Position numbers and translations under genes: made by a program. DNA of 64,000 nucleotides from Chryseobacterium sp. CY350 (GTDB lineage: Bacteria > Bacteroidota > Bacteroidia > Flavobacteriales > Weeksellaceae), in the NCBI RefSeq assembly GCF_027945075.1, contig NZ_CP116034.1, positions 1,426,001 to 1,490,000 of the forward strand. The letters run 5' to 3'. The first letter of the stretch is position 1, and every line of letters begins with the position of its first letter. Below are positions 52,412 to 61,901 of this stretch, in pieces. The notes beneath the pieces are model-generated. The model was not told the DNA's origin. It worked only from the letters and a program-made list of their open reading frames with translations, and made no database searches.

Positions 52412-53404
52412 TTATTTTAATAATCTTCCTGAAATATTTCCTGTCGCTGACCCTGCAGCCGCTCCGGCAATGTTTCCTGATTTCTGCGCAGTCTGATTAA
52501 CGTTTCTCGTGAAGTTTCCGGCTCCTCCTGCCTGTATGATCCAGCCTGTTACCGTAGGAATGGTAAAATATCCGATGATGCCGATGATCATATAGATAAT
52601 GTACACGGTGTTGGAGGTATCGGGAATGAAGTTGGGGTCAGCCAGCATCTCAATATCTTTTTCGATGATCAAGGACTGAATCTTGGCAAGGATTGCACTG
52701 AACATGTCGGCAACCGGAAGCCATAAATACACACTGATGTATCGGGTAAGCCATTGGGTGAGAGTACTCTGAAATCCATCCCATACCGATATGGCAAATG
52801 CGATGGGACCAAGTATTGATAGAACAATAAGGAAAAATGTTCTTATGACATCAATCACCAGTGTAGCGGACTGAAACAAGATCTCGAGAAATTCCCGGAA
52901 ACCGTCTCTGATGTCTTTTTTGATGGAGAACATTTCTCTTTCGATGTACATTCCGGACATGGTGACCAGATCTGAAGGTGACCAGCCGAGTGCTTCCAGT
53001 TTTTTGTCAAATTCTTCATCGGAGATCAGATAGGCCATTTCAGGATTTCGAAGCATGGCCTCTCTTTCCAATAAGTCTTTCTTTTGCTGGAGTTCGTTGA
53101 GATCCAACACCTGATCTTCCAACATGGAATGGCTTCCCTGAACGATGGGACTTAATACGCCGTTAATGCTTCCGAGCACAAGCGTTGAAAAAAACATGAT
53201 GCAGATTCCAATCGCAAAGGGTCTTAACATCGGAAACAGATCAATAGGTTCTGCACGGCTTAATGCCTGCCATACTTTGATGGCAACATAAAACAGGGCT
53301 CCTAATCCTGCAACCCCTTTTGCAACAGCAGCCATGTCTGCACATAACGGCATCATCTCATCGTAAACAGAGCGAAGTAATTCGTGTAAGTTATCGGGTT
53401 CCAT
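52412..53404 (-). CDS. traJ: Conjugative transposon protein TraJ
   Basis: This 330-residue polytopic membrane protein has about six helices, with MAAVAKGVAGLGALFYVA near residue 23, FDLFPMLRPFAIGICIMFF-type content (IDLFPMLRPFAIGICIMFF) near residue 54, and WLTRYISVYLWLPVADMFSA near residue 217. It is VirB6-like, a channel component. It is directly followed by traK and preceded by traI with a 1-nt gap. Confidence 0.9.
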   Translation of the reverse strand: MEPDNLHELLRSVYDEMMPLCADMAAVAKGVAGLGALFYVAIKVWQALSRAEPIDLFPMLRPFAIGICIMFFSTLVLGSINGVLSPIVQGSHSMLEDQVLDLNELQQKKDLLEREAMLRNPEMAYLISDEEFDKKLEALGWSPSDLVTMSGMYIEREMFSIKKDIRDGFREFLEILFQSATLVIDVIRTFFLIVLSILGPIAFAISVWDGFQSTLTQWLTRYISVYLWLPVADMFSAILAKIQSLIIEKDIEMLADPNFIPDTSNTVYIIYMIIGIIGYFTIPTVTGWIIQAGGAGNFTRNVNQTAQKSGNIAGAAAGSATGNISGRLLK

Positions 53405-53405
53405 C

Positions 53406-54038
53406 TTACCAGTATTTTTGATTGGCAGTTCCGTACAAATTCAATACTCTCTGGGTATTGTTCTGTTTTTTAGCTCGTAAATAGCTGACAGAAATATTCT
53501 TGTTCGTATAATAGCGAACCAGATTGTGATAGTCTTTTACGTCTTTGTAAACACGGTCAATAATGTCCATTCTTTCTTTGTCATTCAGGGAAAGGCTGCT
53601 CGTATTGACAATCTGTTTAAGATCCTTCAGCAGCTCGGTGCTCTCATTCAGGAGTTGAGAGTAGCCATTGGCAATAGCGGTCAGTTCCTGAGCATTGAAA
53701 TTGGGATCGTTCAGCATCTTTCCGAAATTATTGACATACATTTCCGAAACATCGCCAACCATCAGTACGGTCTGCTGAACTTTTCTTGCATCTTTGACCA
53801 GATTATTGACGGCTTTCAGTTTATCATAATATTCCTTTCCCTGTTCATAGACTTTTTTGACTTCATTGAAGTTTTTAACGACATTGGAAACGGTGTTGGA
53901 AGTTTGTACAATCTCATTGGCGGAGTTCAGAATTCCTGAAGCGAGATTGGCAGGATCGGTCACTACGAATTGTGCTTTTAATGAGGTTGTTGTAGCAAGA
54001 ACTGCTACCATTAGGGTTTTAATGATTAAATTTTTCAT
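53406..54038 (-). CDS. traI: Conjugal transfer protein TraI (DUF4141)
   Basis: A 210-residue exported protein (signal peptide ending SLKAQ) that begins FVVTDPANLASGILNSANEI and has a long helical middle, as VirB5-type pilus-associated proteins do. The family name DUF4141 fits length and opening. It sits between traG and traJ. Confidence 0.87.
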   Translation of the reverse strand: MKNLIIKTLMVAVLATTTSLKAQFVVTDPANLASGILNSANEIVQTSNTVSNVVKNFNEVKKVYEQGKEYYDKLKAVNNLVKDARKVQQTVLMVGDVSEMYVNNFGKMLNDPNFNAQELTAIANGYSQLLNESTELLKDLKQIVNTSSLSLNDKERMDIIDRVYKDVKDYHNLVRYYTNKNISVSYLRAKKQNNTQRVLNLYGTANQKYW

Positions 54039-54060
54039 TGCTTTTAATTTAATTGATTGA

Positions 54061-56568
54061 TTAATTTTCTTTGTTCGATTTGATTCTCTTTAAGGAGATC
54101 CTCTTGATGGCGTGTTCAACATTGCCATCCAGTTCCGAAGCCAGATTCATGACTTCCAATTTCTCAGTTTCCTCAGTGGTGTATGCGAGATATTCTTCGG
54201 TGGATACTTCAGTAGCATAGACTGCGGAATGGGTTCCGCCTAATCCGATCCAGACTTCTTTATAAAGTCTATTCGGATCATTGTTCATATTAATTGAAAG
54301 TACCTGGGCTTTTTCCTTATCAGTGAGTCCGAGCATCGCCTGAATATCATCGAACTTGTTCATATACTTTCGTTGATCAAGTAAGATCTTGCAGTCGGAA
54401 TTGTTAATAATGCTTTCCTTAACAATCGGTGACTGAATGATGTCATCGACTTCCTGCGTGACGACAATGGCTTCCCCATAGAACTTTCTCACCGTCTTGA
54501 AAAGATATTTGATGTATTCTGCCATCCCTTCTTTAGCAATCGCTTTCCACGCTTCCTCAATCAAAATTAATTTTCTGATGCCTTTGAGTCTACGCATTTT
54601 GTTGATGAAGACTTCCATAATAATGATGGTCACAATCGGAAATAGAATTTTATGGTCTTTGATCGCATCGATCTCAAACACAATAAACCTTTTGGATAAT
54701 AGATCCAGCTGCTTGTGTGAGTTGAGCAGATAATCGTATTCTCCGCCTTTGTAATAAGGTTCTAAAACATTTAGAAAGTTCGCAATGTCAAAATCCTTTT
54801 CTCTGACTTTCTTTTTTTCAAGGATAGATCGATAATCATCCTTTACAAATTCGTAAAAGCCGTTAAATGAAGGATATTCATTGTTATTTTTAATCTTTTC
54901 GATATATCCGCTGACGGCATTGGATAAGGCAACCTCCTCTGACCTTGTGGGCGGTTCGTCATCTCTTTTCCAAAGAGTAAGAATCAACGTTTTGATGCTT
55001 TCTCTTTTCTCAATATCAAAGATTCCGTCATCGGTATAGAATGGATTGAACGCAATCGGATTGTCTTCAGTATAAGTAAAGTACACCCCGTCCTCCCCTT
55101 TGGTCTTTCCTTTAATGAGTTCACATAATCCCTGATAGGAGTTTCCGGTGTCTACTAATAAAACGTGGGCTCCCTGCTCATAATACTGTCTGACCATATG
55201 GTTGGTGAAAAAAGATTTACCGCTTCCAGAAGGTCCGAGAATAAACTTGTTACGGTTGGTGATAATGCCCTGCTTCATCGGCAGATCAGATATATCCAGA
55301 TGAATAGGTTTGCCGGTCAAGCGGTCAGCCATCTTGATCCCGAATGGTGAGGGTGAATTTTGATAGTTGGTCTCTTCGGTAAAGAAGCACAGCGCGGGCT
55401 CAGTGAAGGAGTAAAAACTTTCTTCGCTTGGAAAATCTCCTGCGTTTCCAGGTATTCCGGACCAATACAATGTGGCAACATCTGTTGTATTATGACGTGG
55501 TTTGCATTCCATCAGTGCCAGAGCACTTCCAGTATCATTTTTCAGCTGTTTGAGTTCAGCTAGCTGATCTGACCAAGACATCACATTGAAATGGGCTCGG
55601 ATGGATTGAAGTCCAAATGAATGCGCTTCATTGAGGTATTTTTCAATCCATTCCTTGTTGATCTGATTCGCCCGGCTGTATCGAGCCAATGAGTGCATGT
55701 TCCTTGCAGACTTTTCAAATTTGCTGAGATTATCTTCACTGTTGTCAATAAAAAGATATTGGTTGTAAATATGATTGCAGTTGAGCAAAAGTCCAACCGG
55801 AGAGGCAAATGACAAAAGACAGTCGCTGCGGTCTGTGCTCAGTTTTTCATAGCGGCTGTGAGAAGATACCGTTCCGGGAAGATCATCAGTATCAGATAGT
55901 GTGTGCATGCTGATCCGATTATTGCCGATTCTCATTTCTTCTGCGCCTAAGTTGATGTCCTGAAGAGATGGATTGAGTTCTCTGGATAAAGTAAGGTACT
56001 GTTCCAATAGTCCTGACTGATCTTTGGTTCCGGTGATTTCATCTTCCGTCATTCTTTCCAGTCTCACATAACCGCTGTCATTCATAATTCTTTCGAACTG
56101 ATCGACTGCTTCCATAAATCTGCTGATCAATTCTTTATCCCTGATTTCTTTGGGAATGAGTTTTCCTTTGCATAAAGAGGAGAAATTGCTCTGCATTCTC
56201 ATTCGTTCTTTACTGGTTTTGGTGATGAAGAGATAGCAGTAATGATTTAGAAAAGGTCTTTCATTGAAATGCCTTTCAAATGATTTGGACAGAAAACTCT
56301 GATCCTCTTGTGATAAGTCAGGAGTATAATTTTCTTTGATAAACCAATCCTGCTTATGAACGATGCTGTAATCAGGTAATGTTTTGATGGCCTTGAACCA
56401 CGCGGAATGAATGGCTTCATATTCTGCTGAAGCAACGGTAAAGAGCTCGGGTAAGTTGACTCTGAAACAAACCGTAACATCAGCATCTTTTGAAATAATA
56501 CAGTTTTCTTCTACTGCAAGCAAAGGAAATCTACTTTCCAGGGTTGCTGCTTTCGATGTATTTCTCAT
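54061..56568 (-). CDS. traG: Conjugation system ATPase TraG (VirB4-like)
   Basis: This 835-residue ATPase carries an N-terminal VirB4-like domain and, near residue 445, Walker A (ILGPSGSGKSFFTNHMV). Walker B follows as KLILIEEAWKAIAKEGMAEY near residue 660. It energises assembly of the secretion apparatus. Landmarks YWSGIPGNAGDFPSEESFYS and IVVTQEVDDII are typical of the Bacteroidetes TraG family. It overlaps the traF stop by four bases. This protein is distinct from the VirD4-like coupling protein at 63086. Confidence 0.95.
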   Translation of the reverse strand: MRNTSKAATLESRFPLLAVEENCIISKDADVTVCFRVNLPELFTVASAEYEAIHSAWFKAIKTLPDYSIVHKQDWFIKENYTPDLSQEDQSFLSKSFERHFNERPFLNHYCYLFITKTSKERMRMQSNFSSLCKGKLIPKEIRDKELISRFMEAVDQFERIMNDSGYVRLERMTEDEITGTKDQSGLLEQYLTLSRELNPSLQDINLGAEEMRIGNNRISMHTLSDTDDLPGTVSSHSRYEKLSTDRSDCLLSFASPVGLLLNCNHIYNQYLFIDNSEDNLSKFEKSARNMHSLARYSRANQINKEWIEKYLNEAHSFGLQSIRAHFNVMSWSDQLAELKQLKNDTGSALALMECKPRHNTTDVATLYWSGIPGNAGDFPSEESFYSFTEPALCFFTEETNYQNSPSPFGIKMADRLTGKPIHLDISDLPMKQGIITNRNKFILGPSGSGKSFFTNHMVRQYYEQGAHVLLVDTGNSYQGLCELIKGKTKGEDGVYFTYTEDNPIAFNPFYTDDGIFDIEKRESIKTLILTLWKRDDEPPTRSEEVALSNAVSGYIEKIKNNNEYPSFNGFYEFVKDDYRSILEKKKVREKDFDIANFLNVLEPYYKGGEYDYLLNSHKQLDLLSKRFIVFEIDAIKDHKILFPIVTIIIMEVFINKMRRLKGIRKLILIEEAWKAIAKEGMAEYIKYLFKTVRKFYGEAIVVTQEVDDIIQSPIVKESIINNSDCKILLDQRKYMNKFDDIQAMLGLTDKEKAQVLSINMNNDPNRLYKEVWIGLGGTHSAVYATEVSTEEYLAYTTEETEKLEVMNLASELDGNVEHAIKRISLKRIKSNKEN

Positions 56569-56897
56569 GCTTCAGCTTTTTTAGAATTGATCTTAATGTA
56601 TCTGAAAATGCACTTTCGGCTGATGATGTATTTAGGATGCTTTTTCTTAGCACCCAATTTCATCAATCCGTGTTCCCCGTATTTTCTGTTTAATGAGAAG
56701 GTCTGCCAGATCAATACACTGCTGGTCAGTCCTCCAATAGATAAACAGATGTAGGTATTGACTCCGGCCATGTACATAATCATGACCAGAATTAAAAGCC
56801 CGAGCAATCCTCCTGCAAAGATGAAGAGGTACTGCGCTTTCAGTCCCTTGAACTCGACCGTCCTTCCGATTCCTTTGTTAATATGATACGTATTCAT
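56565..56897 (-). CDS. traF: Conjugative transposon protein TraF (DUF4133)
   Basis: This 110-residue protein has two membrane helices (about residues 25-45 and 48-66) and a basic tail (LMKLGAKKKHPKYIISRK). The N-terminus YHINKGIGRTVEFKGLKAQY is a good DUF4133 match. It is the VirB3-like partner of TraG. Confidence 0.88.
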   Translation of the reverse strand: MNTYHINKGIGRTVEFKGLKAQYLFIFAGGLLGLLILVMIMYMAGVNTYICLSIGGLTSSVLIWQTFSLNRKYGEHGLMKLGAKKKHPKYIISRKCIFRYIKINSKKAEA

Positions 56898-56908
56898 AAC
56901 ATTGGTTT

Positions 56909-57214
56909 TTAAAGGAAAAATGAACGCAGAATGGTAGCGGCAACAATTAGGAAAATACAGGCACCGAACCAGCTGGCTGCGGTCTTGCTGGTGTCAGGGT
57001 CACCACTGCTGAATTTGTTGTAGACCTTTACGCCCCCTATCAATCCGACGACGGCTCCGATGGCATAGATGAGTTGGGTGGCTGGTTCGAAATAAGAGGT
57101 GACCATCTGGGTGGCTTCATTGATTCCGGCAGTACCGTTGCCTTGGGGAAATACTGAGGTAAAACTTCCTACAAGCAAATAAACTGTCAATAATTTGATT
57201 TTAAGTTTTTGCAT
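56909..57214 (-). CDS. traE: Conjugal transfer protein TraE (DUF4134)
   Basis: This 101-residue VirB2-like protein has a signal peptide (TVYLLVGSFTSVFPQ), then two hydrophobic segments (LIYAIGAVVGLIGGVKVYNK and SWFGACIFLIVAATILRSFF). It is the likely pilin subunit and the first gene of the traE-Q operon, with a candidate promoter 50 nt upstream. Confidence 0.9.
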   Translation of the reverse strand: MQKLKIKLLTVYLLVGSFTSVFPQGNGTAGINEATQMVTSYFEPATQLIYAIGAVVGLIGGVKVYNKFSSGDPDTSKTAASWFGACIFLIVAATILRSFFL

Positions 57215-57264
57215 AATTGATACATTTTGAGTTATAGAAAACTGCTCTTTGCGGCTTTCGGAAA

Positions 57265-57272
57265 CAAATGTA
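57265..57272 (-). promoter_or_regulatory. Candidate -7 element of the traE-Q operon
   Basis: Read on the minus strand, TACATTTG fits TAnnTTTG and lies about 50 nt before the traE start, downstream of the terminator that ends the traA-C-D transcript. Confidence 0.5.
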
Positions 57273-57386
57273 TCGGGAGCATTAAAGTATTATCTAAAAA
57301 TGGAATGATCTGATAGCCATTGGCTTTCGGTTGCTTTCACTTACTCTAAAATTCAAAATTTCAGCTGATAAGATTCAATTGAAAAT

Positions 57387-57414
57387 ATAAAAAAAACCCA
57401 GCAAAAGCTGGGTT
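57387..57414 (-). terminator. Terminator between traD and traE
   Basis: On the minus strand AACCCAGC-TTTT-GCTGGGTT is followed by a T-run. It separates the traA-C-D transcript from traE-Q. The 316-bp gap 57215-57530 otherwise contains only the traE promoter. Confidence 0.9.
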
Positions 57415-57530
57415 GAAAACTAATAACCATAAAAACTCAATAAGTTGAGAATGGTACGAAGGTAAGATATAGAGAAAGCATCAAATACATAAAAAAACAA
57501 CCAGAATTATCTTTATGTTAAAATGATCAC

Positions 57531-58163
57531 CTAAATGAATTGGTTGATATCAAATTCCGTTGGATCATCTGTATGATGATAGGTAAAATTTGCTTTATCG
57601 CTTTCAGAGAAGCTTGCTTCCAGAAGTTCAGCAATTTTTTTAGAGGCTCCTTCAACAGAGTCCTTCAATAGATTATATAGTTCCGTACCATGTATTTTCT
57701 GCACTAGCGTTACAGCTACTTTTTTTTCTGCTGAAGGTAATATATCACATCTCAATAATCTTCCTGCATCGTGCATTTCTTCAAAAGTAACGCCTTGTGC
57801 CAAATTAGTATGATTATCCATGATCCCTCGCCTTATCCACTCCTCTTCTTCCGCCTCCAAGTCAACCGGATCAGCAAAAACCTCATCTAATTCTTCTTTC
57901 TGCATTTGAATAGGGCTCGTTCTTTCTTGATGACTTACATCTTCAGTATGAGATGATGTTATCTCACTGATGACATCTCTTTCGAAGAATTCCTTGTTAT
58001 CTGAACGAACGATTAATCCTTTTGCCGCGCCCATAATTGATCGAAGTTTCTCCTTTTTAACTTCGCTTGTTTGATCTACAGGTGGTCTTTTTTTATTCGC
58101 TGCTTGATCTTGCATAAGCAGGAAAATAATGATCAGCAGACATATGATAATTACTGTTTCCAT
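57531..58163 (-). CDS. traD: TraD-like conjugal transfer protein
   Basis: This 210-residue protein has one N-terminal membrane helix (VIIICLLIIIFLLM) and an acidic cytoplasmic part with EEEEWIRRGIMDNHTNLAQG and GVTFEEMHDAGRLLRCD. The region DLEAEEEEWI and the ending TDDPTEFDINQFI are usual for TraD of this group. Its role is not known. It is 1 nt from the DUF3408 gene. Confidence 0.75.
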   Translation of the reverse strand: METVIIICLLIIIFLLMQDQAANKKRPPVDQTSEVKKEKLRSIMGAAKGLIVRSDNKEFFERDVISEITSSHTEDVSHQERTSPIQMQKEELDEVFADPVDLEAEEEEWIRRGIMDNHTNLAQGVTFEEMHDAGRLLRCDILPSAEKKVAVTLVQKIHGTELYNLLKDSVEGASKKIAELLEASFSESDKANFTYHHTDDPTEFDINQFI

Positions 58164-58164
58164 G

Positions 58165-58596
58165 TTAAAAAAGGGGTTTAAACTTGTTGTTGAAATCTTC
58201 AGTTATTGCTTTTTCGAACAGATCAAAATGATGTTGAAGGATATTATCCAGATATGCATATAAAGGAATGTTGTCGTTCCCGATTACCTGGACAATGCGC
58301 GTCAGTCTTTCATGATACTCCTGCCTGATATAAATACTTTTATCTCCCCGCTTGGCCATAGAGTGAGTACCTAGAAAATGTTCGCCATACTTTTGAACCG
58401 ATGCATTTTTTGATTTATTTTTTTCTTTTAATGCGGATTTTTTATCCGGTTTTGGTGCTTGTACTTCCTCATCAGTTTTGGTATCTTCGAAATTTCCGGG
58501 AACTTGTAACCCTTCTTTCTTTACGCCGTCGACCATCAGATTCATCATCATCTGTTCATCGATATCTTGCCCTAATTTTTTAGTATTCTTTTCCAT
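58165..58596 (-). CDS. DUF3408 conjugal transfer protein (TraB/TraC-like)
   Basis: This 143-residue protein has a charged, disordered N-terminal half and a C-terminal DUF3408 domain with DKSIYIRQEYHERLTRIVQV and LYAYLDNILQHHFDLFE, a ribbon-helix-helix-like fold. In CTnDOT-type elements a gene of this family follows the ParA-like traA. It may act with TraA on element DNA. The name TraB or TraC differs between annotations. Confidence 0.78.
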   Translation of the reverse strand: MEKNTKKLGQDIDEQMMMNLMVDGVKKEGLQVPGNFEDTKTDEEVQAPKPDKKSALKEKNKSKNASVQKYGEHFLGTHSMAKRGDKSIYIRQEYHERLTRIVQVIGNDNIPLYAYLDNILQHHFDLFEKAITEDFNNKFKPLF

Positions 58597-58599
58597 TTT

Positions 58600-59367
58600 C
58601 TACAATTGAATGATTTTTAAAAATTCTACAACAAAGGCATCTAATTGGCAGACCCTCATCAAGCGTTCATCAGGTGGCAGCAAAGTAGAACGAAAAGCAT
58701 TCTTACTGTCCAATTCACTTTCTTTTCGAAACCGTGTACTGTTTTTAACACGGCTTTGCATCAGGCTCAGTCCCAGTTGCTGGATAAGCAGTTCGTAGAT
58801 GGAATACACCGGTGTGCTTTCCCTGCCATCCACCTGATTCCAGAATAGATTGACTGTTTCGATCGAAGTCTCTCCTTTTTTCATAACCACATCTTGCAGC
58901 AATTGTGTAAAGATCAGGGTGCTCTCCATCACCAATCGATCCGCTGTAATGGGTGTGAAAATATGATGCATGCCTGCCAGTGCATTCAGTATACCCGAAC
59001 TGTTGACCGTTCCGGGAAGATCAAAAAAAATAACATCTGGAGTTACTGGTGCAGAACGGATAAATTCATTGGCAGAATCTAAAACCATGTCTGCCTTCTG
59101 CTGAATGATTGGGTAGGCTTTTTTGTTGATTAACGTAAACTGCCTATAGGCCTGTTTTTTTAAATTCTCATTTTCCATGACCATGGTCAAGTCACGAGAT
59201 TTCATTTTTGATAAACTGTATTGAGGAAAATCCGCATCAAATACAGCAACATTATAACCCATGCGGTAATGAAGCGTACTTGCTAATAAAGTCGTAAATG
59301 TACTTTTTCCTACACCTCCTTTTTGAGATGAAAATGCAATGAACAGAGTTTTCTTTTTTGTATCCAT
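58600..59367 (-). CDS. traA: ParA-type ATPase (TraA)
   Basis: A 255-residue P-loop ATPase of the ParA/MinD group. The deviant Walker A FSSQKGGVGKSTFTTLLAS is near residue 13, FDADFPQYS near residue 43 and FFDLPGTVNSSG near residue 114. It is the first gene of the traA-C-D transcript and could position or partition the element. It is divergent from mobA across the probable oriT. Confidence 0.88.
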   Translation of the reverse strand: MDTKKKTLFIAFSSQKGGVGKSTFTTLLASTLHYRMGYNVAVFDADFPQYSLSKMKSRDLTMVMENENLKKQAYRQFTLINKKAYPIIQQKADMVLDSANEFIRSAPVTPDVIFFDLPGTVNSSGILNALAGMHHIFTPITADRLVMESTLIFTQLLQDVVMKKGETSIETVNLFWNQVDGRESTPVYSIYELLIQQLGLSLMQSRVKNSTRFRKESELDSKNAFRSTLLPPDERLMRVCQLDAFVVEFLKIIQL

Positions 59368-60149
59368 ATTTAAAAATTTTTGTATCTATACGAAGGACGG
59401 ACTGCTATCGATCAGCCAGAACATCAGTCATCCGCTCGATGCCGGCTTCAGGGTTGATCAATAGCATGCTCGCTGTGAACCTCCATCTTTTGCAGGCTTG
59501 ATATTAAGGTGAGCCGCTTGATGGAAACGCTGAGGTCATCGATCAGATCATGCTTTCAAGAAGATGATCAGAAATGGGATCTTGCGCTCATGCATACGCT
59601 GGAGACTGTTATAACTACTTCCCTCCCTTTAATTTGCCTTCTGACTTTCTGTCATGCTCAAAGACCTGAATTCGTGCAATCTTGCTTTCCTGCATTCCTG
59701 CACTCTGCAACAATGATCATCACTAAAGCAGACAATCGATCAAATCGTTATTCAGTATGGTGAATCTGCCTGCCAACATTCTGCTACAAAGCAAAACACT
59801 TATTGCGTACTATCACTTACTATAGAAGTTCATGTCATCAAAAAGAACAGTTTGTCTCTATCGATAGCAACCATACCGTTCTTTAGAAGCGTTTACTTTG
59901 CTTAACGACTTTAGATTATTGAAAGCACTTAAATTTTATGAGGACCTTTATGAATAGAAAATTGCTGATCACAGGTGTTGAGGTGTAATCAACATCATAA
60001 CTAAATGAAAAAGGGTGTTCATCAGAACACGGCAAGTTGTGTTTTGAGTGCCTCATAACTGTTTTTAGTGCCTCAAAACAACTTGCCCTGCCAGGAGCTG
60101 GAAAACATTCTCCGAAGTCGAAGTTTTAACAATTTATAAGACGTACGTT
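59368..60149. other. Non-coding region between traA and mobA, with probable oriT
   Basis: The 780 bp hold no convincing gene. At 60015-60030 lies a hairpin GTGTTC-ATCA-GAACAC. Directly after it GGCAAGTTGTGTTTTGAG (60031-60048) pairs with CTCAAAACAACTTGCC (60072-60087) apart from a 2-nt bulge, and the loop contains a near-repeat of TTTTGAGTGCCTCA. Such hairpins just upstream of relaxase genes are typical of oriT. The exact nick site cannot be named. Confidence 0.65.
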
Positions 60150-60587
60150 ATGGATGATCATCATAAAAATTACAAGAATAAAGGTGGCAGAAAGCCTAAG
60201 TCAAAGCCAAGTATCCACCGTCATGTTTTTAGACTTAACGATGAAGAAAATGATCAGTTGATGATGCTTTTTGAAGAATCTGGTCTTTCGAACAAGGCAA
60301 AATTCATTGTTTCTGTTTTGTTTTCTAAAGAGATTAAAACCGTGAAAATTGATAAGGGAGCGATGGATTTTTATATGAGATTGACTTCTTTTTATAGTCA
60401 GTTTCGGGCGATCGGCGTCAATTATAATCAGGTGGTCAAGTTATTACACACTACTTTTTCTGATCGGAAAGCTGCAGCATTTTTGTATAAATTAGAAAAA
60501 CAAACGATAGAATTGGCTGTATTGTGCAAAAAAATCATGGAATTAACTGAAGAATTTAACAAAGTTTATATGAAAAAAGAAGAATGA
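60150..60587 (+). CDS. mobA: Mobilization accessory protein MobA (relaxosome component)
   Basis: This 145-residue basic protein starts with KNKGGRKPKSKPSIHRHVFR and continues with LNDEENDQLMMLFEESGLSN, a ribbon-helix-helix-like DNA-binding region. The C-terminal helical part has FRAIGVNYNQVVKLLHTTFS, the MobC/BmgB-like signature. It probably binds oriT and helps the relaxase. The relaxase starts 1 nt after its stop codon. Confidence 0.85.
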   Translation: MDDHHKNYKNKGGRKPKSKPSIHRHVFRLNDEENDQLMMLFEESGLSNKAKFIVSVLFSKEIKTVKIDKGAMDFYMRLTSFYSQFRAIGVNYNQVVKLLHTTFSDRKAAAFLYKLEKQTIELAVLCKKIMELTEEFNKVYMKKEE

Positions 60588-60588
60588 A

Positions 60589-61881
60589 ATGATTGCAAAA
60601 ATTGGAAGAAGCAGCAATCTTTATGGAGCCTTAGCCTATAATTATACAAAGGTTGAAAAAGGAAATGGAACGATACTGCATACAAATAAGATCATTGAAA
60701 GTGCTGATGGACTGTATACTGTTTCAAAATTAGCCCAATCGTTTGAAACGTATTTATCGGTGAATAGGAATACTGAAAAGCACACGTTGCATATTTCTCT
60801 CAATCCTAACCCAAAGGATTCTGTCACTGATGAAATCTTGATCCAAATGGCTGAAGAATACATGCAGAAAATGGGATACGGGAAACAACCATTTATATTA
60901 TTTAAACACACCGATATTGAACGCAGTCATATTCACATTGTTTCGGTAGCAGTCGATGAAAATGGAAGAAAGATTTCAGATCGCTTCGAGAAAAAAAGAT
61001 CAATGGAAATCTGCAGAGATCTTGAAAAAAAATATGGACTTTTGCCTGCCACCGAAAATGCTCAAAATAAAGTTGAAATGATTTTTAAACCAGTCGATTA
61101 CGAAGCTGGAGATTGTAAGAATCAAATCGCTTCTATCATCCGGCATCTTCCGAAATACTACCGTTTTCGTACATTAGGTGAGTATAATGCACTGCTTTCC
61201 TTATTCAATTTGACCACTGAAAAAGTGGAGGGAGAATGGGAAGGAAAACTTCAAAAGGGTCTCCTATATTGTATCTTGGATAAGGATGGTCATAAAGTAG
61301 GACATCCTTATAAGGCTTCTTTATTTGGTAAAAACTCAGGTCTTCCTGCACTGGAAAAACATCTTCTCAAATGCCGTGAAAACATGAACGATGAAAATTT
61401 AAAATCTCATCTAAAAGAAGTGATTGCTAACACTCTGGAATTAATTGGTACTGAAAATGATTTTAAAAACAGCTTGATCAGACAAGGTATTAATACTGTG
61501 ATTCGTAAAAATAACAGTGGTATGATGTATGGAATAACATTCATTGACCATACCTCAAAAACGGTGTGGAATGGTTCAAGTTTGGGCAAGGAATTTTCCT
61601 CAAATGCTTTGCGTGATCGGTGGATGTATCAAAATGTACAGGAGAAGAAATCATTGATGAAAAAAGAAAATAAAAGCGCTGAGCGAAAAAATTCTTTAGC
61701 ACCATCTTTAGAAAAGCCACATCTGCTTTTCGATTTTTTAGACAATCAGCAAAAAAGCATTCAATCGGAAGACGGAATTTTTGAATCAATCGGTGGTTTA
61801 CTTTCATTTCAGAGTGAAGCTAATCATAAAGAACAGGAATTTGCTTATCGAATGAGAAAAAAACGAAAAAGAGGACGCTGA
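60589..61881 (+). CDS. mobB: Relaxase MobB (MobP-type relaxase/mobilization nuclease)
   Basis: This 430-residue protein starts MIAKIGRSSNLYGALAYNYT. The catalytic domain has the HTLHISLNPNPKDSVTDE motif near residue 63 and the metal-binding His set in FKHTDIERSHIHIVSVAVDE near residue 104 (H-x-D/E...H-x-H). The C-terminal end is basic (RMRKKRKRGR). It nicks oriT and pilots the strand to the recipient. It is expected to work with the coupling protein at 63086. Confidence 0.92.
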   Translation: MIAKIGRSSNLYGALAYNYTKVEKGNGTILHTNKIIESADGLYTVSKLAQSFETYLSVNRNTEKHTLHISLNPNPKDSVTDEILIQMAEEYMQKMGYGKQPFILFKHTDIERSHIHIVSVAVDENGRKISDRFEKKRSMEICRDLEKKYGLLPATENAQNKVEMIFKPVDYEAGDCKNQIASIIRHLPKYYRFRTLGEYNALLSLFNLTTEKVEGEWEGKLQKGLLYCILDKDGHKVGHPYKASLFGKNSGLPALEKHLLKCRENMNDENLKSHLKEVIANTLELIGTENDFKNSLIRQGINTVIRKNNSGMMYGITFIDHTSKTVWNGSSLGKEFSSNALRDRWMYQNVQEKKSLMKKENKSAERKNSLAPSLEKPHLLFDFLDNQQKSIQSEDGIFESIGGLLSFQSEANHKEQEFAYRMRKKRKRGR

Positions 61882-61901
61882 ATTATGATATAAACTTTTT
61901 C

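Noticed and set aside
59509..59763. 84-codon ORF between traA and mobA
   Set aside because: Its composition and lack of motif suggest chance coding. It lies in the oriT region.
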